Shown here: positions 1 to 11,745 of the stretch, in pieces | Position numbering within the stretch: the first letter of the stretch is position 1 | Layout: every line of letters starts with the position of its first letter | From: Opisthorchis felineus | Taxonomy: Eukaryota > Platyhelminthes > Trematoda > Opisthorchiida > Opisthorchiidae | NCBI GenBank assembly: GCA_004794785.1 | Contig: SJOL01007501.1 | Span: forward strand, 18,686-82,685 | Direction: 5' to 3' | Length of the DNA: 64,000 nucleotides | Position numbers and translations under genes: made by a program | Notes under the pieces: generated by a model | Seen by the model: only the letters and a program-made list of their open reading frames with translations | What the model was told of the DNA's origin: nothing | The model's database searches: none

Positions 1-1020
1 TTATGAAGGTGGCAAAAACGACTTCTTGATCAGAATGTATTTCAGCAACTGTTTTGGGAAGGTTGTCAGGGTCATATTAGGACGTGGGCTTTTGCACACA
101 CAAAGAGGCATTCAGAATACAGTGGAATTATGCATCACTTACACGGGCTTTCACGGTTTCATTGCATGATATCGGCCTTGTCGTCGGTGATTTTTTATCG
201 GGCTACACGACACCTCGTGACTGGGGTTGCAAAAACTGCTGTGCGTACAAAGCTAGCGCTATTGACCGGACATTTTTATATTTGTCAGGTAGTTCTAGTT
301 TGGACTATCGTGTGCTTTGAGCCTGTAGTCGATTCTGACCGTCGGTGACTACGGAACCGTGCTTTCCTGCGAGACTTGTCCGGGTTAAGTGACGTCACAG
401 ACGGAAATAAACGCGGAAACCTGTGTCTGGTCTAGAGTGCTGCTCTGGGGTAACCCAAATAGATCACTTTCACATCAGGCCTGCAAGCAACAGGCAACTG
501 CTGCTCTCATCGTCGGTCAGCGTTTTTTTCAGTAGGTTTTGCATTTTATGCAGAGTAGAGCGAGTGTGATTGCTGTTAACCCAAAAATCTGTATAAATCT
601 TGGAGGTGGCACTGGAGTACTGCTGGGGTCTTCAGGGGCATCCGTCCCGGTTCTATCTGTCAGTCGCTTTTGTCCAGTTCACCGATCGCCTGTATTAGTG
701 TAGTAATATCCTTTCGCGATATCATCGGCTGGTTGTCCTTACTGGGATTTGACAGCCCGTGCGTGCATTCGGCTGCTGGGCGGACAGCAGCGTGTGAGCT
801 CTGGTCACCGGGCAGGCAAATGCCTGATTGGAACTGTTAGATGGGGTCCTACCGGTCTTTATGCACTTCACACACCTCACGTCAGTGTGTCTTATGTCGC
901 ATAGCCTGTCAGGTTTGCAGTTACCACAAACGGGTATGGGGGCTATATATTAATGGCGTCCAGTGCTGAGTGGATCAGGTGAAACAGAACGACAGGATCG
1001 GTGTTAGTGGAGTGTGAAAC
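1..1020. other. No recognisable gene
   Basis: Two overlapping short open frames lie between 84 and 348 on the + strand. They match nothing I recognise, are not bounded by convincing splice sites, and look like chance. I see no RNA gene, repeat or retroelement motif in this block. Confidence 0.5.
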
Positions 1021-1023
1021 ATG

Positions 1024-1215
1024 AGCTCGAGATAGCCCAGTGGTTAAGGCGCGGAGTTACCCACCGGGGTGTTCTTGGTTCGGACACAACATCTACTTCG
1101 ATTGTTTCTATCTAAGCTTGGGTAACCTGACAGCATCTCAACCTTCATGCTCCTTTCGGGTTGCATGACAGTTATGTACCAGAAGGGTGTTTCAGCTGAA
1201 CGATTATATACTTGT
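1024..1215 (+). mobile_element. tRNA-derived SINE (SINE-A), copy 1
   Basis: The 5' part resembles a tRNA gene: an A-box-like segment at 1031-1050 (core CCCAGTGGTTAAGGC) and a B-box-like segment at 1075-1087 (GGTTCGGACAC), the two internal RNA polymerase III promoter elements. The body downstream aligns by eye with the element at 9484-9672: both have a block reading approximately GGGYAACYTGACAGYATCTCA, followed by a shared CTTCGGGT-like stretch and GCTGAACG. Two diverged copies with the same order of parts make a tRNA-derived SINE more likely than an isolated tRNA pseudogene. The head does not fold into a complete tRNA, so a functional tRNA is unlikely. Confidence 0.7.
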
Positions 1216-2385
1216 AAATTTTGCAACAAAACCGTACGGTCTTGTTTTGTCCTAAAAGAGATAAAACTTCGGGTTGCATTGATCCATGGAGCCGACCTGC
1301 ACAGTTATCTGTCAACAGGATTTGCGTTTCATATTCCTGGTATTCTTTTTCCTTTGCATTGGTAGGTGCGCTGCAACCTTTTTTCCTTCCGGCTTCGATT
1401 TGTTTCTCCTTGATTTACACCGCACAGGGATAACCTCTGACCACTCACCACTTGCACAGTGAAGTTAAGAGAAGCCCATTAGGTTTAGATATTATATTTA
1501 GATACATTGCTATAGTGGGATGTCGTATGCGTTCTACTTGGACAGAACACCTGAGTATTACGAGAAACGTGTATAAGCGAGAGACCGATCTGTTTGATCT
1601 AGCGCGCGGACATCAAACACTGCTGTGTTTGAAATATTCCCAGGCGTTGGTAGTGCACGTTTAGTTTTTTCTGGCCTGACGGTTATAAATGGATGGTGAG
1701 GTTGTAGGAGATACAGGTGGAGTAGTATGAACACAGTAGTGAGATCTGAACCAGGTAGATGAAATTAACAGACCGCTGTCCCCATGTTTCTTGGACAAAC
1801 CCCACTTCCCGGTTGCCCAGGTCGAAGAAATTGGGGTACCCCACCTTGAGCCTTGGACTCGAAAGTTTGATCCACAATGCAGTAGTGGGCTTTTGTTCCC
1901 AGACCCTCTCGGTAGCCTGTGACCGATGGGACAGAAGGGGTTTCTTGGGGATTGTGCTTGGAGCCTGTGGTCCCCTAGTTTGACGCACATTGCTTTCGGA
2001 CGCTGAACCTGACGGAAAGCGCAGTGGGTCTGACTCTTGGCGATCTTGTGCACTATGAGACTTTGAAACTGCATGTAATTTTAGGTATGATATGACTTTC
2101 CGACCGTGTTGGGTAAAGCACCGGTAGTCGCGGCGGTCCGAGTGTACGGCTTTTGTGGTTTACCTTTTCAAATCCATCTTTTTCGAAGTGGACAGTATCA
2201 CGGCTTCCTCAAATATGGAATAGCTGATGATATGGAAAACACCCTACTAACTTCACACTCGAGTTCGTAATTCAGCTACTCAGAGTATTGAAGCCAGCTG
2301 TTTTTGTCCACTGACTTTTGAGGTCCCTCGGATGACAACCTTGAGAAGCAAAATTCCACACAACTTAGCTTGCTGATCATCGCTG
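1216..2385. other. No supported gene; one 137-codon open frame
   Basis: The longest frame is on the - strand at 2074-1661 (137 codons). Two other frames over the same stretch are also open (1988-1683 on - and 1759-1983 on +). This means the block simply lacks stops in several frames. The translated frame contains the short repeat ISSTW twice, reflecting a small imperfect duplication near 1755-1845. No domain is recognised. Confidence 0.4.
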
Positions 2386-2389
2386 CATG

Positions 2390-3330
2390 TGAGCCCGACG
2401 GTGGCTGTTGGTTAAGAACATATTGCCGAGCTGAGCATCAGTAGTGCTTCTCATCTGGGCTCTCTTTTATTATCCCTCCTATTTAACTTAGTAATCACAT
2501 TCGTTATCGAAGAAACCCATGCTGCGTCTGCTACTCCATATGGAAGTTCTTGGGAAGACACTAAGGGCCTTAAGTTTTCAAATACTAAATGAATCGATTC
2601 AGGTTCCACCCAGTTATGAACCGCACTCAATAAACCAAATAATGTCGCCTTGAGAGTTGGTACGCGAATCACACCGAAGTGCAAGACCGAGGAACTGGGT
2701 GTGTATATCATCACACCTGGTAAAGGCCCAAAATCACTGTAGCTGTTGGACGAACTTGTTTATCTGGACAGTTGCGTCATCTGTAGCAGCATTACTGACG
2801 AAGTGAAGGCTAGAATCGCCGAAGTCCGCTTTGCTTCTCTCCAACTTAGGCACCCCCAGCTGTGGACGTGATATTCACCCCTTCAACAAAGCTGCAGTGC
2901 TTCCTGCGTCGCTGTGTAGCCTGCCTGCTGTTCATTGGAGACACGTGAAAACTGCTTATGTTTGGCCACCATCTCTCGAATCATTGCGCTGTATTGGAAA
3001 GATTGGGTTAGCAATGTCAAAATGCCATGAATAGATTCCGGCAACGATTCAGCTCCCTACGAAGTCGATATTTTGATTTCCATGCATAAAATACACTGGC
3101 TTCATCGTGTGCTTCGCACGCCACGTGGTCGATTGCCTCGCCGTACCCTGTTTCCTAAAATAGAGTGCAACCGAAAGACACCACAACGCGAGCAAAGCAT
3201 GATCTGGGGACGTAGCATCGCTGGCGTATATCGTAGTTAGTGTACCAGAGACACCCCATCCATGTCTGAAAGTACTCATCGACAGGGCAATGTTGCTCTA
3301 TCAGGGGTGCTATTTTAGGTGTTCTGCATT
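2390..3330 (+). mobile_element. RTE-type non-LTR retrotransposon fragment 1 (broken)
   Basis: This is a decayed 3' portion of an RTE-clade retrotransposon, whose intact form encodes an endonuclease and reverse transcriptase. Read across frames, the pieces are in the right order. A segment near 2400-2520 resembles the RQGCxLSxxLFNxVI motif. At about 2757-2840 comes YLDSC, then SITDEVKARI and an LQLRHP-like stretch, corresponding to the conserved YLGSC...DEVNARI...LRHLWR block after the RT domain. At about 3086-3230 comes IHWLHRVLRTPRGRLPRR followed by EQSMIWGRSI, the conserved C-terminal block of the family. Several stops and frame changes interrupt it, and the catalytic YADD box is not visible. 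It is a relic with no coding capacity. Confidence 0.75.
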
Positions 3331-3599
3331 TCTTAAAAGTCGGGCCAACACTCGTACTGTTTTTATCTGTTTTCCGCATATACGATCCCTCTTTACCGCA
3401 CACCTCGCTGGCACCGCCAGTGCGTACGTTTCGCGATTGTCAAATGAATTGCCACGCACGTGTGAAATCTCAGCACATGGTATTCGAAGGATGAATGGAA
3501 CTCATTTGGCTGATTGAAGTTCACCTGCCCCGAAGTACACCTATGTTAATCATGTGGCGTGTTATTTAGAAGGCGAGTCCCAAGTCTGTTGTGACCAGA

Positions 3600-3845
3600 A
3601 CTAATCGATGTGTTTGTACGGATATAAGCCGGTCAATTGTTGCTGTGTTCGTGTGCGCGCAATCTGGTTTCTCGCTTATGATGTTGGGAGTTTCGTTAGA
3701 TGCGCACTGTTGATAATTCCCAATAAGGATGAAACAGCCGTACAGTGCTTGTCGGCTTTTCAGCATAGATTAGCTTCACTTGCAGGACGAAATCTTCACC
3801 CAAATTCCCAAATATCATCACACTGCCAACAAAGCTATCTTTGTC
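3600..3845 (+). mobile_element. tRNA-derived SINE (SINE-B), copy 1
   Basis: The clear part is 3690-3838: GATAATTCCCAATAAGGATG, then an ACAG-CGTACAGTGCTT block, a GGCTTTTCAGCATAGAT block, a GCTTCACTTGCAGGACGAAAT block and CCCAAATATCATCACACTGC. The same ordered blocks recur at 31500-31640, 52055-52170, 15098-15165 and, reversed, at 45900-45760. The upstream 90 bases are less clear but sit where the tRNA-like head lies in other copies. This copy is only about 130 bases upstream of the splice acceptor of the SR-type exon, so it is an intronic insertion. Confidence 0.7.
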
Positions 3846-3952
3846 AGTTGGAGCCACACATGGATTAGGGATAGTTCACATTAAGCTACGATTGACGGAC
3901 TACTTTACTGTCATCTTAAGGATCCCCTTGCTTCACAGCACACCTATCTTGC

Positions 3953-3970
3953 TGCGGTGTTTATTTTCAG
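3953..3970 (+). other. Splice acceptor of the SR-type exon
   Basis: A short pyrimidine-rich run ends in TTTATTTTCAG at 3970, immediately before the RS-rich frame. The frame is entered in phase 2, with the first exon base completing an AG-G arginine codon. No in-frame methionine is needed upstream, which fits an internal or terminal exon rather than a gene start. Confidence 0.75.
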
Positions 3971-4310
3971 GAGCAGTAGTCGGCGACGTCGTCGTTCTTA
4001 CAGTGACAGTGGAAGCGAAGGAGGGATGGATGATTATGGTGGATCCAGTCGAAGACATCGGGAAAGAGGAAATAGATCTCGCTCACGTGACCGCTCCGAC
4101 CGGCATGATCGTCACAGGCGCTCGCGAGACCGGACTTCAGGAACTAGCAACAGCTACTACGGTGCACAGTCGGGAGCATCACATACAGGTGGAAGTGGAC
4201 TATCCTCTGGCGTTTCAATTTCCAGCCTAGGTGGATCTGGACAAGGAAACCTCGGCAGCGCGTCCTCTGGAGGCTCCGACCGTTACAGGGATTCACGTTA
4301 CCGTCACTGA
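3971..4310 (+). CDS. Terminal coding exon of an SR-type (RS-domain) RNA-binding/splicing-related protein, partial
   Basis: The exon encodes about 112 residues ending at TGA 4308-4310. It opens with SSSRRRRRSYSDSGSEGG, continues with GGSSRRHRERGNRSRSRDRS and a run of RD, RH and RS dipeptides, then a Gly/Ser-rich segment (GSGLSSG, GSGQGNLGSASSGGS), and ends RDSRYRH. Arg/Ser-rich C-termini of this kind are phosphorylated by SR-protein kinases, concentrate proteins in nuclear speckles and mediate protein contacts in splicing. No RNA-recognition motif or other folded domain is encoded here; it would be in upstream exons I cannot find in this window. SR factors, a TRA2- or U2AF-like protein, LUC7-like or DEAD-box splicing proteins all remain possible, so I give no symbol. 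The clean acceptor, the biased composition and the polyadenylation signal downstream make a real exon very likely. Confidence 0.85.
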
Positions 4311-4745
4311 TCACCGTTTCCATCTTCCATCCTTTCGTTTATCCTTTTTATTGATGCTACGTTTTCAGGCAATCTACGTTCACTTTTCTCTGTCACTGCC
4401 TATTTCATTCTGTACCACAACCCACATGGCATCCACCGTTCAAAGTTCCATGTTATACAGCCACAATATCGTAAGACGGGGAGCACCAATTAATCAGGCA
4501 AGTTTTGTTAATTTACTTTGTTGCCGATGTTTACTTGTCCTTGTTCTTGCTACTTGTACAGAGTCAGCGATTAGCTTGTTTATTGTACCGATATCCTTGC
4601 TACCACCTCTTATCTTCTGTATTACTATGCCACTCTTTCATGTATACTAACGTGCCACAGACCCACATTTGTACACTACCCATTCTAACGGTATGCTTCT
4701 TAGCGGCCCTCGTATTTTAGTGCATAATAAAGCAATAGTTGATTT
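4311..4745 (+). other. 3' untranslated region of the SR-type gene
   Basis: The roughly 400 bases after the stop are pyrimidine-rich and end at a canonical polyadenylation hexamer. Overlapping open frames in this stretch translate to hydrophobic leucine/serine-rich strings typical of T/C-rich DNA and are not believable genes. Confidence 0.6.
4726..4731 (+). terminator. Polyadenylation signal (AATAAA)
   Basis: A perfect AATAAA lies about 415 bases after the stop codon of the SR-type exon, a plausible distance for a flatworm 3' UTR. A T-rich stretch follows within 20-30 bases. It is the natural end of that transcript, although an alternative downstream exon (5191-5271) cannot be excluded. Confidence 0.6.
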
Positions 4746-5190
4746 CAGAACTTTGGGCCACTTAACTGGCATTGGTTCGGATTCCCCTAGCGGACCGGAG
4801 TATCCATCTTCGTGCTTCTGCTAAAACATGTTTGCCGAGCTCTCTATGTACTACTAAACCATTGTATAGATGTAGCTAAAGACTGCATCAACGTCGCCAT
4901 CGCCTACATGTCTGCATTTCCGCTGCATCCCTGTTTCCAATTATCTACTCAGGGTGCTCATGCGACCCCGTCGACTTTAAAGTTGTACAGACACAGCTAC
5001 TGCCTTGTACCGTCTTTCTCGTAACCAGTCTTTCCTTCAAATGTACTCTTTACATTTTTTTAAGCTTGCCTACGCTTGTACCCGTTCCGAAATATATACG
5101 TACCACGAGTCTTTCAGCAGCCGCGCTGTGCAGTTGACACCTATCTTGTTAGTCAATAGTTTGTTTACCTTTGTTCTTTTTTCCTTTCAG

Positions 5191-5271
5191 ATTCAAGTCG
5201 AATCACAGAACCGGTTGTTGGTCTATCTTCATACTCAATACCATGAATTACTCTCCAACTTTGTTCTGTGA
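5191..5271 (+). other. Possible small alternative terminal exon
   Basis: A very strong acceptor (TTCTTTTTTCCTTTCAG, ending 5190) precedes a 26-codon open segment ending in TGA at 5269-5271. The peptide (IQVESQNRLL...) is unrecognised. It could be an alternative 3' exon of the upstream SR-type gene or simply a T-rich chance acceptor. Confidence 0.2.
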
Positions 5272-6384
5272 TTTATTTATTGGCGGAATGATACTCGGAA
5301 TCCAGCTAATCTCTCGTCAGCTGACCTTAGGGCATCCGTAGAACACGATCAGCTGATTGAAAAAGACACTGATTAGAATGTCCTATTTAGGCTTAGTCGG
5401 GATTCCTTCAGCCAGAGTAGATAACAAAAAAGCTTTTACCAATATACGTATGGCGACTGGTGGAGCCGGGTTACCTTAACGTAGTGTTTCTGTGAACAGA
5501 ACTGGAAAAGCTCTGACGTTCGAGTCATCCCAATTCACCTGTCTACCTATAGCAACGATTGATTGTATGTCTCCCAATGTCTGTATACTTGGGTCAGCCT
5601 TACCCGGGTGACCAGTATCACCAAGTTGCTCACTTTGAGACTTGCGAGGGCCTCCTATTCAAGTACAGGTGCACAACATCTAAGAGAACGGTATTCACTG
5701 TCAGCTTGAGGTACTTAAAAAATGCACAAAGCCGAGAGAACCATAAACTGTGATGAGGAAGTTCAGTGCGACCTCATATTCAGTGCATCCTAACTTAAAA
5801 CGCGTTCCCTATCGTCTGCGTTCAGCGAAGGAGCTATGGCCTTCATTTACATTAGGACCCAAGTTAAGCGAGGATATCGGGGAAGTGCTACCTAACGACG
5901 TGGCTACTTGAATTGTTCGCCACGAGCTACATACCAGTACTGCCTTGTTCATAAAAAAATTGTCGGAAAATGCTCTATCCGACCAACGACAGGTGATTTT
6001 CTCGTACTCTCTGAAGTCTCGAAGTGATTTTTCGCATAGGACGGCGATCGCCTACGCTGTTTCCCTTGCGACCGAGCCTGTAGACTCCACATTCCGACTA
6101 GAAGACAAGCTCACATCCTGGTAAGCCTACACTGATTTGTTTGTTGACCTTATAGAATGGATGAAATGGCTCAGGGGCACCACTGGCAGACCATGATCCC
6201 CAGTCATTTCACGGGGTTGCCAATGTCATATCGTAGGAAACTTTGTAGGAGATGTGTGGTGTCGGAATACCTAGAAATACCATTTCCCTTGAGTGATTTT
6301 AGACCTCTTGATGGAATGTTGGTCACCTCGGTGTTTGGTTTATATGGGGGTACTCGTTGATAGGGTGACGGAGTAGCTAAACGA

Positions 6385-6407
6385 AACCGGCCGGAAAATG
6401 GCCGGTT
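6385..6407. repeat. Short perfect hairpin
   Basis: An 8-bp GC-rich stem (AACCGGCC / GGCCGGTT) encloses the loop GGAAAAT. No T-run follows, so it is not a pol III terminator, and there is no flanking gene for it to regulate. Confidence 0.4.
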
Positions 6408-9400
6408 GTCATATCTTGGTCGCATATTTAGCGCGTGGTCGGTTTTAGCGCTGTGGTCTCTTGCATCACGCTCGTTTTGGCCAAGGTTTAGATGGTTTGT
6501 GAATTGGGAAAGCTCAGAACTCTGAAAGGTAAATTGCGGATCGCCTTAACATAATGAAAACACCACAATGAACCATATCAACAGAAATAACGAGGCTGTG
6601 TTAGCCTAAGAAAGATTTCGGAGAAGTTGGGAATACTTTCGAACTTCAGGTCGTTGTACGTTGGTTTGGTTGTTTCCTAGCGGCTGTCCCCTTTGAATTC
6701 TCCGGATCATGTCCCTGCTGTCCTCACACCTTTCAGGGCTTCGGGAACCCGAATTTTGTACACCTGTCTAAGTGGTTACGACCAACGTCACCGGTAAAAG
6801 GCGTCACGACATTAATTTATGAGTATTACAATCTCAACGGCGAGCAGCATTCCCACAAAAAGGCGTATTTAACGAACGACCTAGCACAGTTATGGGATAA
6901 TGTTTCTGACCCTCGGTGCCTCTAGGTCTGTGCAGGCTAGACAGTGGTGTTCCTCGGGGCGATAAGGTGATTCAGTAATCGTCTTATCAGCCTCAGTAAT
7001 GGTATGGAGAAATCGGCGTTTCCTACATAAAGGAGGATTTTTGACCGTGAATTATTTTGCCTGCGCATACCCAAATGGTTGTTGGTGAAGGCCAGTGTAA
7101 CCACGTTCCGGGAGCAGATTTCCCCTTTGCTGAACCTTGGTGGTAGTTCCAAAATTGGGTAGGGTCAGCCTAATACTGCCGCTTTTAATTTAGGCCGAAG
7201 TCCATTCGGCATTCATCCGCCGACGGTACTCGTGCACGATGACACCGTGTGGTCAGCTGCAAACCTCCGGCAACTCTAATGTGCTTGATATGATCTTATC
7301 TGGAAGGAACATCTGTCCGTATGGACCACGCACAAACGTGCTAAAATGAATGCCTGGGCTTAATCATGACGGATCCCACTTGAACATGATACTCCGATTC
7401 AGGTTGACACATCTGAGATATGCTGTCTTCACGCATCACATCATGGCAGACAGAAATGTGCAAATCAGTGCGGGTGATCATTACACTGAATGAGCTCGAA
7501 TAAATGTCTCTAACCCCAAACAACCCCCATTTTGACAGTGTACATGGTTGACTTAGTTGACTCAGCTAGTCTGATGCCTTTCGCAGTCAGACCAGCGTGC
7601 ATATGAGATAGGGCATTGTTAGACCTCGACTAACGGGCGACCTCCACCCATATCGGTCGATGTAGTTGACTGAGAAGTCAACAGAGAAGCGGAACCATGA
7701 ATACGGCACGAACAAAGAGTCAGTAACAAAGATGTAATGCACAGCACTAGCTCCCAGTGACGACTTTGAAAAGCACTAATATTTGAGCTAACTTCATATC
7801 CCGTCATGGTAACTGAGGTAAAAGAAACTAGGTTCGCACACTTAAACTTGTCACGAAGGGAATTATTGTACGCGAAATGAGGAGGGTCATTGCCATCTAA
7901 AAGTACGAGAAAACAGCAATAACGTGAGGTTAGAAATGCTGTCGAGGTGGCTTTCACTGTGCAGTTCGACAGCACATACCGTAGAACAAAAGGCTAACCA
8001 CCGGTCTTAGGTACTCACCTCTGAAAAGCACTTAATGTTGCCGTGGGGTGGGCTGATTATGTGGTTCGAGCACATCCTAAAAGTATTGACGATACTCTCT
8101 AGGTTTGTTAGTTTCTTCAGTTATGCGGAGGTTACTATCCAAGAATTGTGGCGTGAGTTCTTCGGACAGAATGTGCATGTTTCCTTTCGAGTGGTGAGTT
8201 TTACTAGGTCGATGAAACATCGAAAATCTAAGGTAAATCGGCCCACTCAATTCTTTCAGTCTCGTGACATGTGAACGAGATTCAGCTCGAGCACTCGCAT
8301 GCCTTCGGCATCTGAGGTTCTGTTTCTGTGGGTGGCGCCGTGTTAATGCGTCCCGTATAATAAACTGGCTCACTGTGGAAGTGTTCAGGTGAGCAAATAA
8401 TTTTTTTGGGGTTCGTCCCGATAGTCCTTTGCGGAAACAGATCGTTTTTGAAAAAAAGAAAAATTGCATCCAGTGCTGCTTGGCGTATTCTACGTAGGAG
8501 ACAAAACTTCAAGAATCCTGCATCTGGCGAACAAGCCATGATGTTGACTGATGTGCATCTACACCACATTCCTGTCGGATGTTCCAGTAACTGGGCGAAG
8601 GAGGACGAACCAGCAAGTTGATATCTCCGTGCGAACTGCGGTGGGCATTGCGTTTAGTAACGAATCAATTTGCAGTGTGGACCTGTTATGTGTAGGAATG
8701 GAAAACCCACAATGACTGGGCAACTACTGGTTTTGTTTTCAGGCGTCCACAATGGTTGTCGTAATGAAAACCAGACGCCAATATAGCGTCGAAAATGAGA
8801 AAGTTTTTGAAAACGGAGAGCCAGTATTTTGCATCAGGGCTTTGTTCGCTTTGGTGTTCAAGTGCTTCACGGAGTTCTGTGCCTAAGATTATGCTAAGAA
8901 TTAATTTCCCTGGTTCAGTGGAAATCAAAGACTGGCCAGGTGCATATTTTGCACCGGGTTCTCGCAGCTTTGCTACCATGACACCTATCGTCCGTTAGTT
9001 TATCAGGCGCAAACAGTTAGTGACACTGATACGAACAAAACGTCCCTTTCATTTTCCTCTTCGAGACAAATTCCCTCGAGCTTTCATTGACCCGTAATAT
9101 GTTTCAGTGAACTGAAAATGTGCTTACTTTGTGACGGTTGTTCAGAAATGCGGAAAGTGTGTAGGTGGATTCATGTAATACTGAACGTTCGTTTGAAGCA
9201 CTGAATTCTCCGGTATTGGGTCACTTCACTGACAAGCAAAAGCAGTTTTCAGGTCCGGACTTCAGTGGTTGCACTCAAGAGATATTCGGAAGCCCACGGC
9301 ATCTAGCGTCATCAGATATACGCTCTACCATTAAGTTTCTGTAATCATGAAGCTTACTGAGGGCGGTGCTCTCAGATTGCGAAGATGATGCTGCTTTACT

Positions 9401-9483
9401 CAGCTCACACAGCTGACCAAATTCCATAACAATGTGACGTTATTGGGTAAGCGTAAGCAAACTAAAAAAAGTGCGGGACCACT

Positions 9484-9672
9484 GATCTTCAGATGGCTCA
9501 GTGGTTAGGGCGCTAACTTTCCGACTGGGTGGTCCGTAGTTCGAACGAAACCTCAGCATACTGGATGCGCGTGTCTAGGTCTGGGCAACTTGACAGTATC
9601 TCAGCCCTCGTGCTTTCTTCGGGTGGCTTGGCAGCTAGGCACCGAACGGATGTAGCTGAACGGTCGTTATTG
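9484..9672 (+). mobile_element. tRNA-derived SINE (SINE-A), copy 2
   Basis: The A-box-like segment at 9491-9510 (GATGGCTCAGTGGTTAGGGC) and the B-box-like segment at 9531-9547 (GGTCCGTAGTTCGAACG) are better preserved than in the copy at 1024-1215. The body shares GGGCAACTTGACAGTATCTC, the CTTCGGGTGGC-like block and TAGCTGAACGGTCG with that copy. There is no full tRNA acceptor stem. This is a non-coding retroposon, presumably mobilised by an RTE-type element. Confidence 0.75.
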
Positions 9673-11040
9673 TTATTTGCTGCTGAAGTCAGCCGATGTT
9701 CAGTCGACATACCGAACGTTTAGACTTCGAAGGTTGCCCGTTCACACTGAACCGTAGAATTATACTTGGTTCGTACGATTCAGATATATTTGCTGCCTGG
9801 ATGTACCCTCGACAAATAGATTTGATTAAGTTTTTAGGACATTTGGCCTCATTTTCACAGAACAGCGACATTTGAGTCGTCAAAATGAAACCAGATGTAC
9901 AACTCAGCGTTTTAATGAGGCAACTGATTTGTGAGTGGCTACCTAGCTTTGTTGAGCTTTATTTGGAGTAATTCTGTAAGAAGCAGGAGGACTGACTATT
10001 TTACTCGTTTGGGGATATATATATATATATAATAGTCGATCAGAAGTTCCGTATCAGTGGAACCCACATGGGAGTTTTGCAGGCAATACATCGGTATAGA
10101 AGGAACCAATTACAGTCAAATAATGCTCGTTTGGAGGATGGCCATATTCTATACGTACATACAGAAAAAAGTGTGCTGCTAAGAAGAAAGTAAGAGGTCC
10201 CGATCCGAATTTTTCGTATTACGAGAGACGTTCCCCTTGAAACCTGCTCCCTAGAAGAGAACAAGCTAGTCACCGAGGCTACAAATTCATTTTGTGTCCT
10301 TGCGGTATCATACTCAGAACAATGGCTTTGATTGTACAGAGAGATGAAGATAAGGAGACCTGTTATGTTCATGGTATAAAATTCGAACTTGGCCATATTA
10401 TATATTTTTTCCAAGCAACTTTGGGACCTCATCCTAATCAGCAGTTTGCTCTGAAATTGCGGTTTCCTTCGCATAACCCATTCAACCCTACTCGAAAATA
10501 CTGGTTAGAAGCTTGTGTCCAGACAGACAGGTTTCATTGTTTCGGAGTACTTCGTGAGTAGCAAGCATGCTGGCTTTGCGGAGAAATCATCAAATAACTA
10601 AACTATTTCGCAAGAGTTAAAACTAAAGGATAATTTAACTGGGAACCGCAATCAGCCAGGCAATTGCGTACGACGGAAACATTTTGCATTTCTCGTCTTA
10701 GTTACAGGGGCACAAATTAATCGTCATGATATTCATCGACAAGGTAAACGCTTGTTTGCTTTTGTGTCGCTTGTTTTCCACGGTAACGGTATCCATCCTC
10801 GTACCAAACAAAGTAAGATCAACTTCGTACTTTTGTTTGATGCTACTCTGGTTGTGCAGACACATGCCACTAAAGTACAGCTTGAAGCGTGTGTTCTTCA
10901 AGCAAGAGCACTTCTAAGGGAATAATCATCATCAAAGACTGTAATATCAGTGTTGACACTGGTGCTTCAATACCGTACAACCACAAGGTTTAATTATATT
11001 TAAAACCTTACAGTGAAAAAAAGAGAAAAAAGTGAGGGAG
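9673..11040. other. No supported gene; AT microsatellite
   Basis: An (AT)8 run lies at 10015-10030. The frames at 10474-10040 (-, 144 codons) and 10292-10561 (+, 89 codons) overlap on opposite strands, have no recognisable domain and lack a clear splice context. Confidence 0.4.
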
Positions 11041-11059
11041 GGAGCCTAGTGCTGGCCTA

Positions 11060-11745
11060 TGTCAAGAATTCTGAGGTGCCTACACCTTCAAGCGCTCAAG
11101 CAGACAAGCTGGAAAAAACTGACAGCGCGAACGCCACTGAAATCAATCAGCCGTCAGTTCTTGCAGTCTCCAGCCAAGCGCAGGAGGGGTCACGTGAACC
11201 CCATCCTGGAAGGCGCCCCCACATTCATCGTAATCTATTTCACACAATTCTGCCAAATCATGCGTTGTCCACCTGACGGTTTGAGCCATTCTGAAGAAGG
11301 CACAAAGACGGTGTTTTGGCATGCGTAACAAATGGCCAAGCCACCATAGTTGATGGTGCTGGATGTTTTCCGCGACTGAATTACCTGATGCACAACCAAA
11401 TACCCGTTTTCTAATAACCCAGCTACTAATCCGTTGACGCCATCCAAAACCAGCAACGCTTCTGAGGCATCAGTGGCAAATAACCTGGAGACACCTCACA
11501 TCATCTGTCCGTGGGGGCCACGTCCCTCACCCATATAAAAACACAACCTCTACGGTATCCTGGTACACGCGACCCTTAAGACCAAGTGATATGCCTTTTT
11601 GACGCCACAAGTGACGCAAATTAGCAAACGTGCTTCCAGCATTCGGGATTCTTGCATTGACTTCATCAGACACATTTCCGTCAGAGCCAATACAACTACC
11701 GAGGTATGAAAAACTGCGCGATTTCTTCCAGCCGCTTCTATGCAA
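11060..11745 (-). mobile_element. RTE-type non-LTR retrotransposon fragment 2 (broken)
   Basis: On the - strand, 11745-11527 encodes SFSYLGSCIGSDGNVSDEVN, then FANLRHLWRQKGISLGLKGR and a YQDTVEVVFLYG-like end, the conserved post-RT block of RTE elements. After a stop the same order continues: a TWPPRTDDVRCLQV-like segment, then CLRSVAGFGWRQRISSWVIR near 11480-11400, then a QLWWLGHLLRMPKHRLC block near 11345-11300, and finally PALGWRLQELTADW, matching the usual WLETLxDMAxNxxQWR end. A 3' UTR with T/A-rich tail follows to about 10990. Two in-frame stops and at least one frameshift break it. No RT catalytic box is visible upstream, so the copy is probably 5'-truncated near 11750. Confidence 0.85.

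Larger units (their letters stand above)
4760..9480. other. Long stretch without a supportable gene
   Basis: Open frames here (for example 6157-6360 on +, and 7975-7619 and 8469-8077 on -) are 60-130 codons, show no domain and overlap open frames on the opposite strand. A small perfect hairpin lies at 6385-6407 (AACCGGCC, 7-base loop, GGCCGGTT). I see no retroelement motif. The block is probably intergenic or intronic DNA with old, unreadable repeats. Confidence 0.45.

Noticed and set aside
3841..4230. A 129-codon + frame overlapping the SR-type exon
   Set aside because: It is a shadow: the RS-rich frame has the acceptor, biased composition and natural stop, while this frame crosses the intron boundary with no domain.
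9484..9560. Functional tRNA gene at the SINE-A head
   Set aside because: Acceptor and anticodon stems do not close, and the downstream body is shared with another copy, so it is a SINE head.
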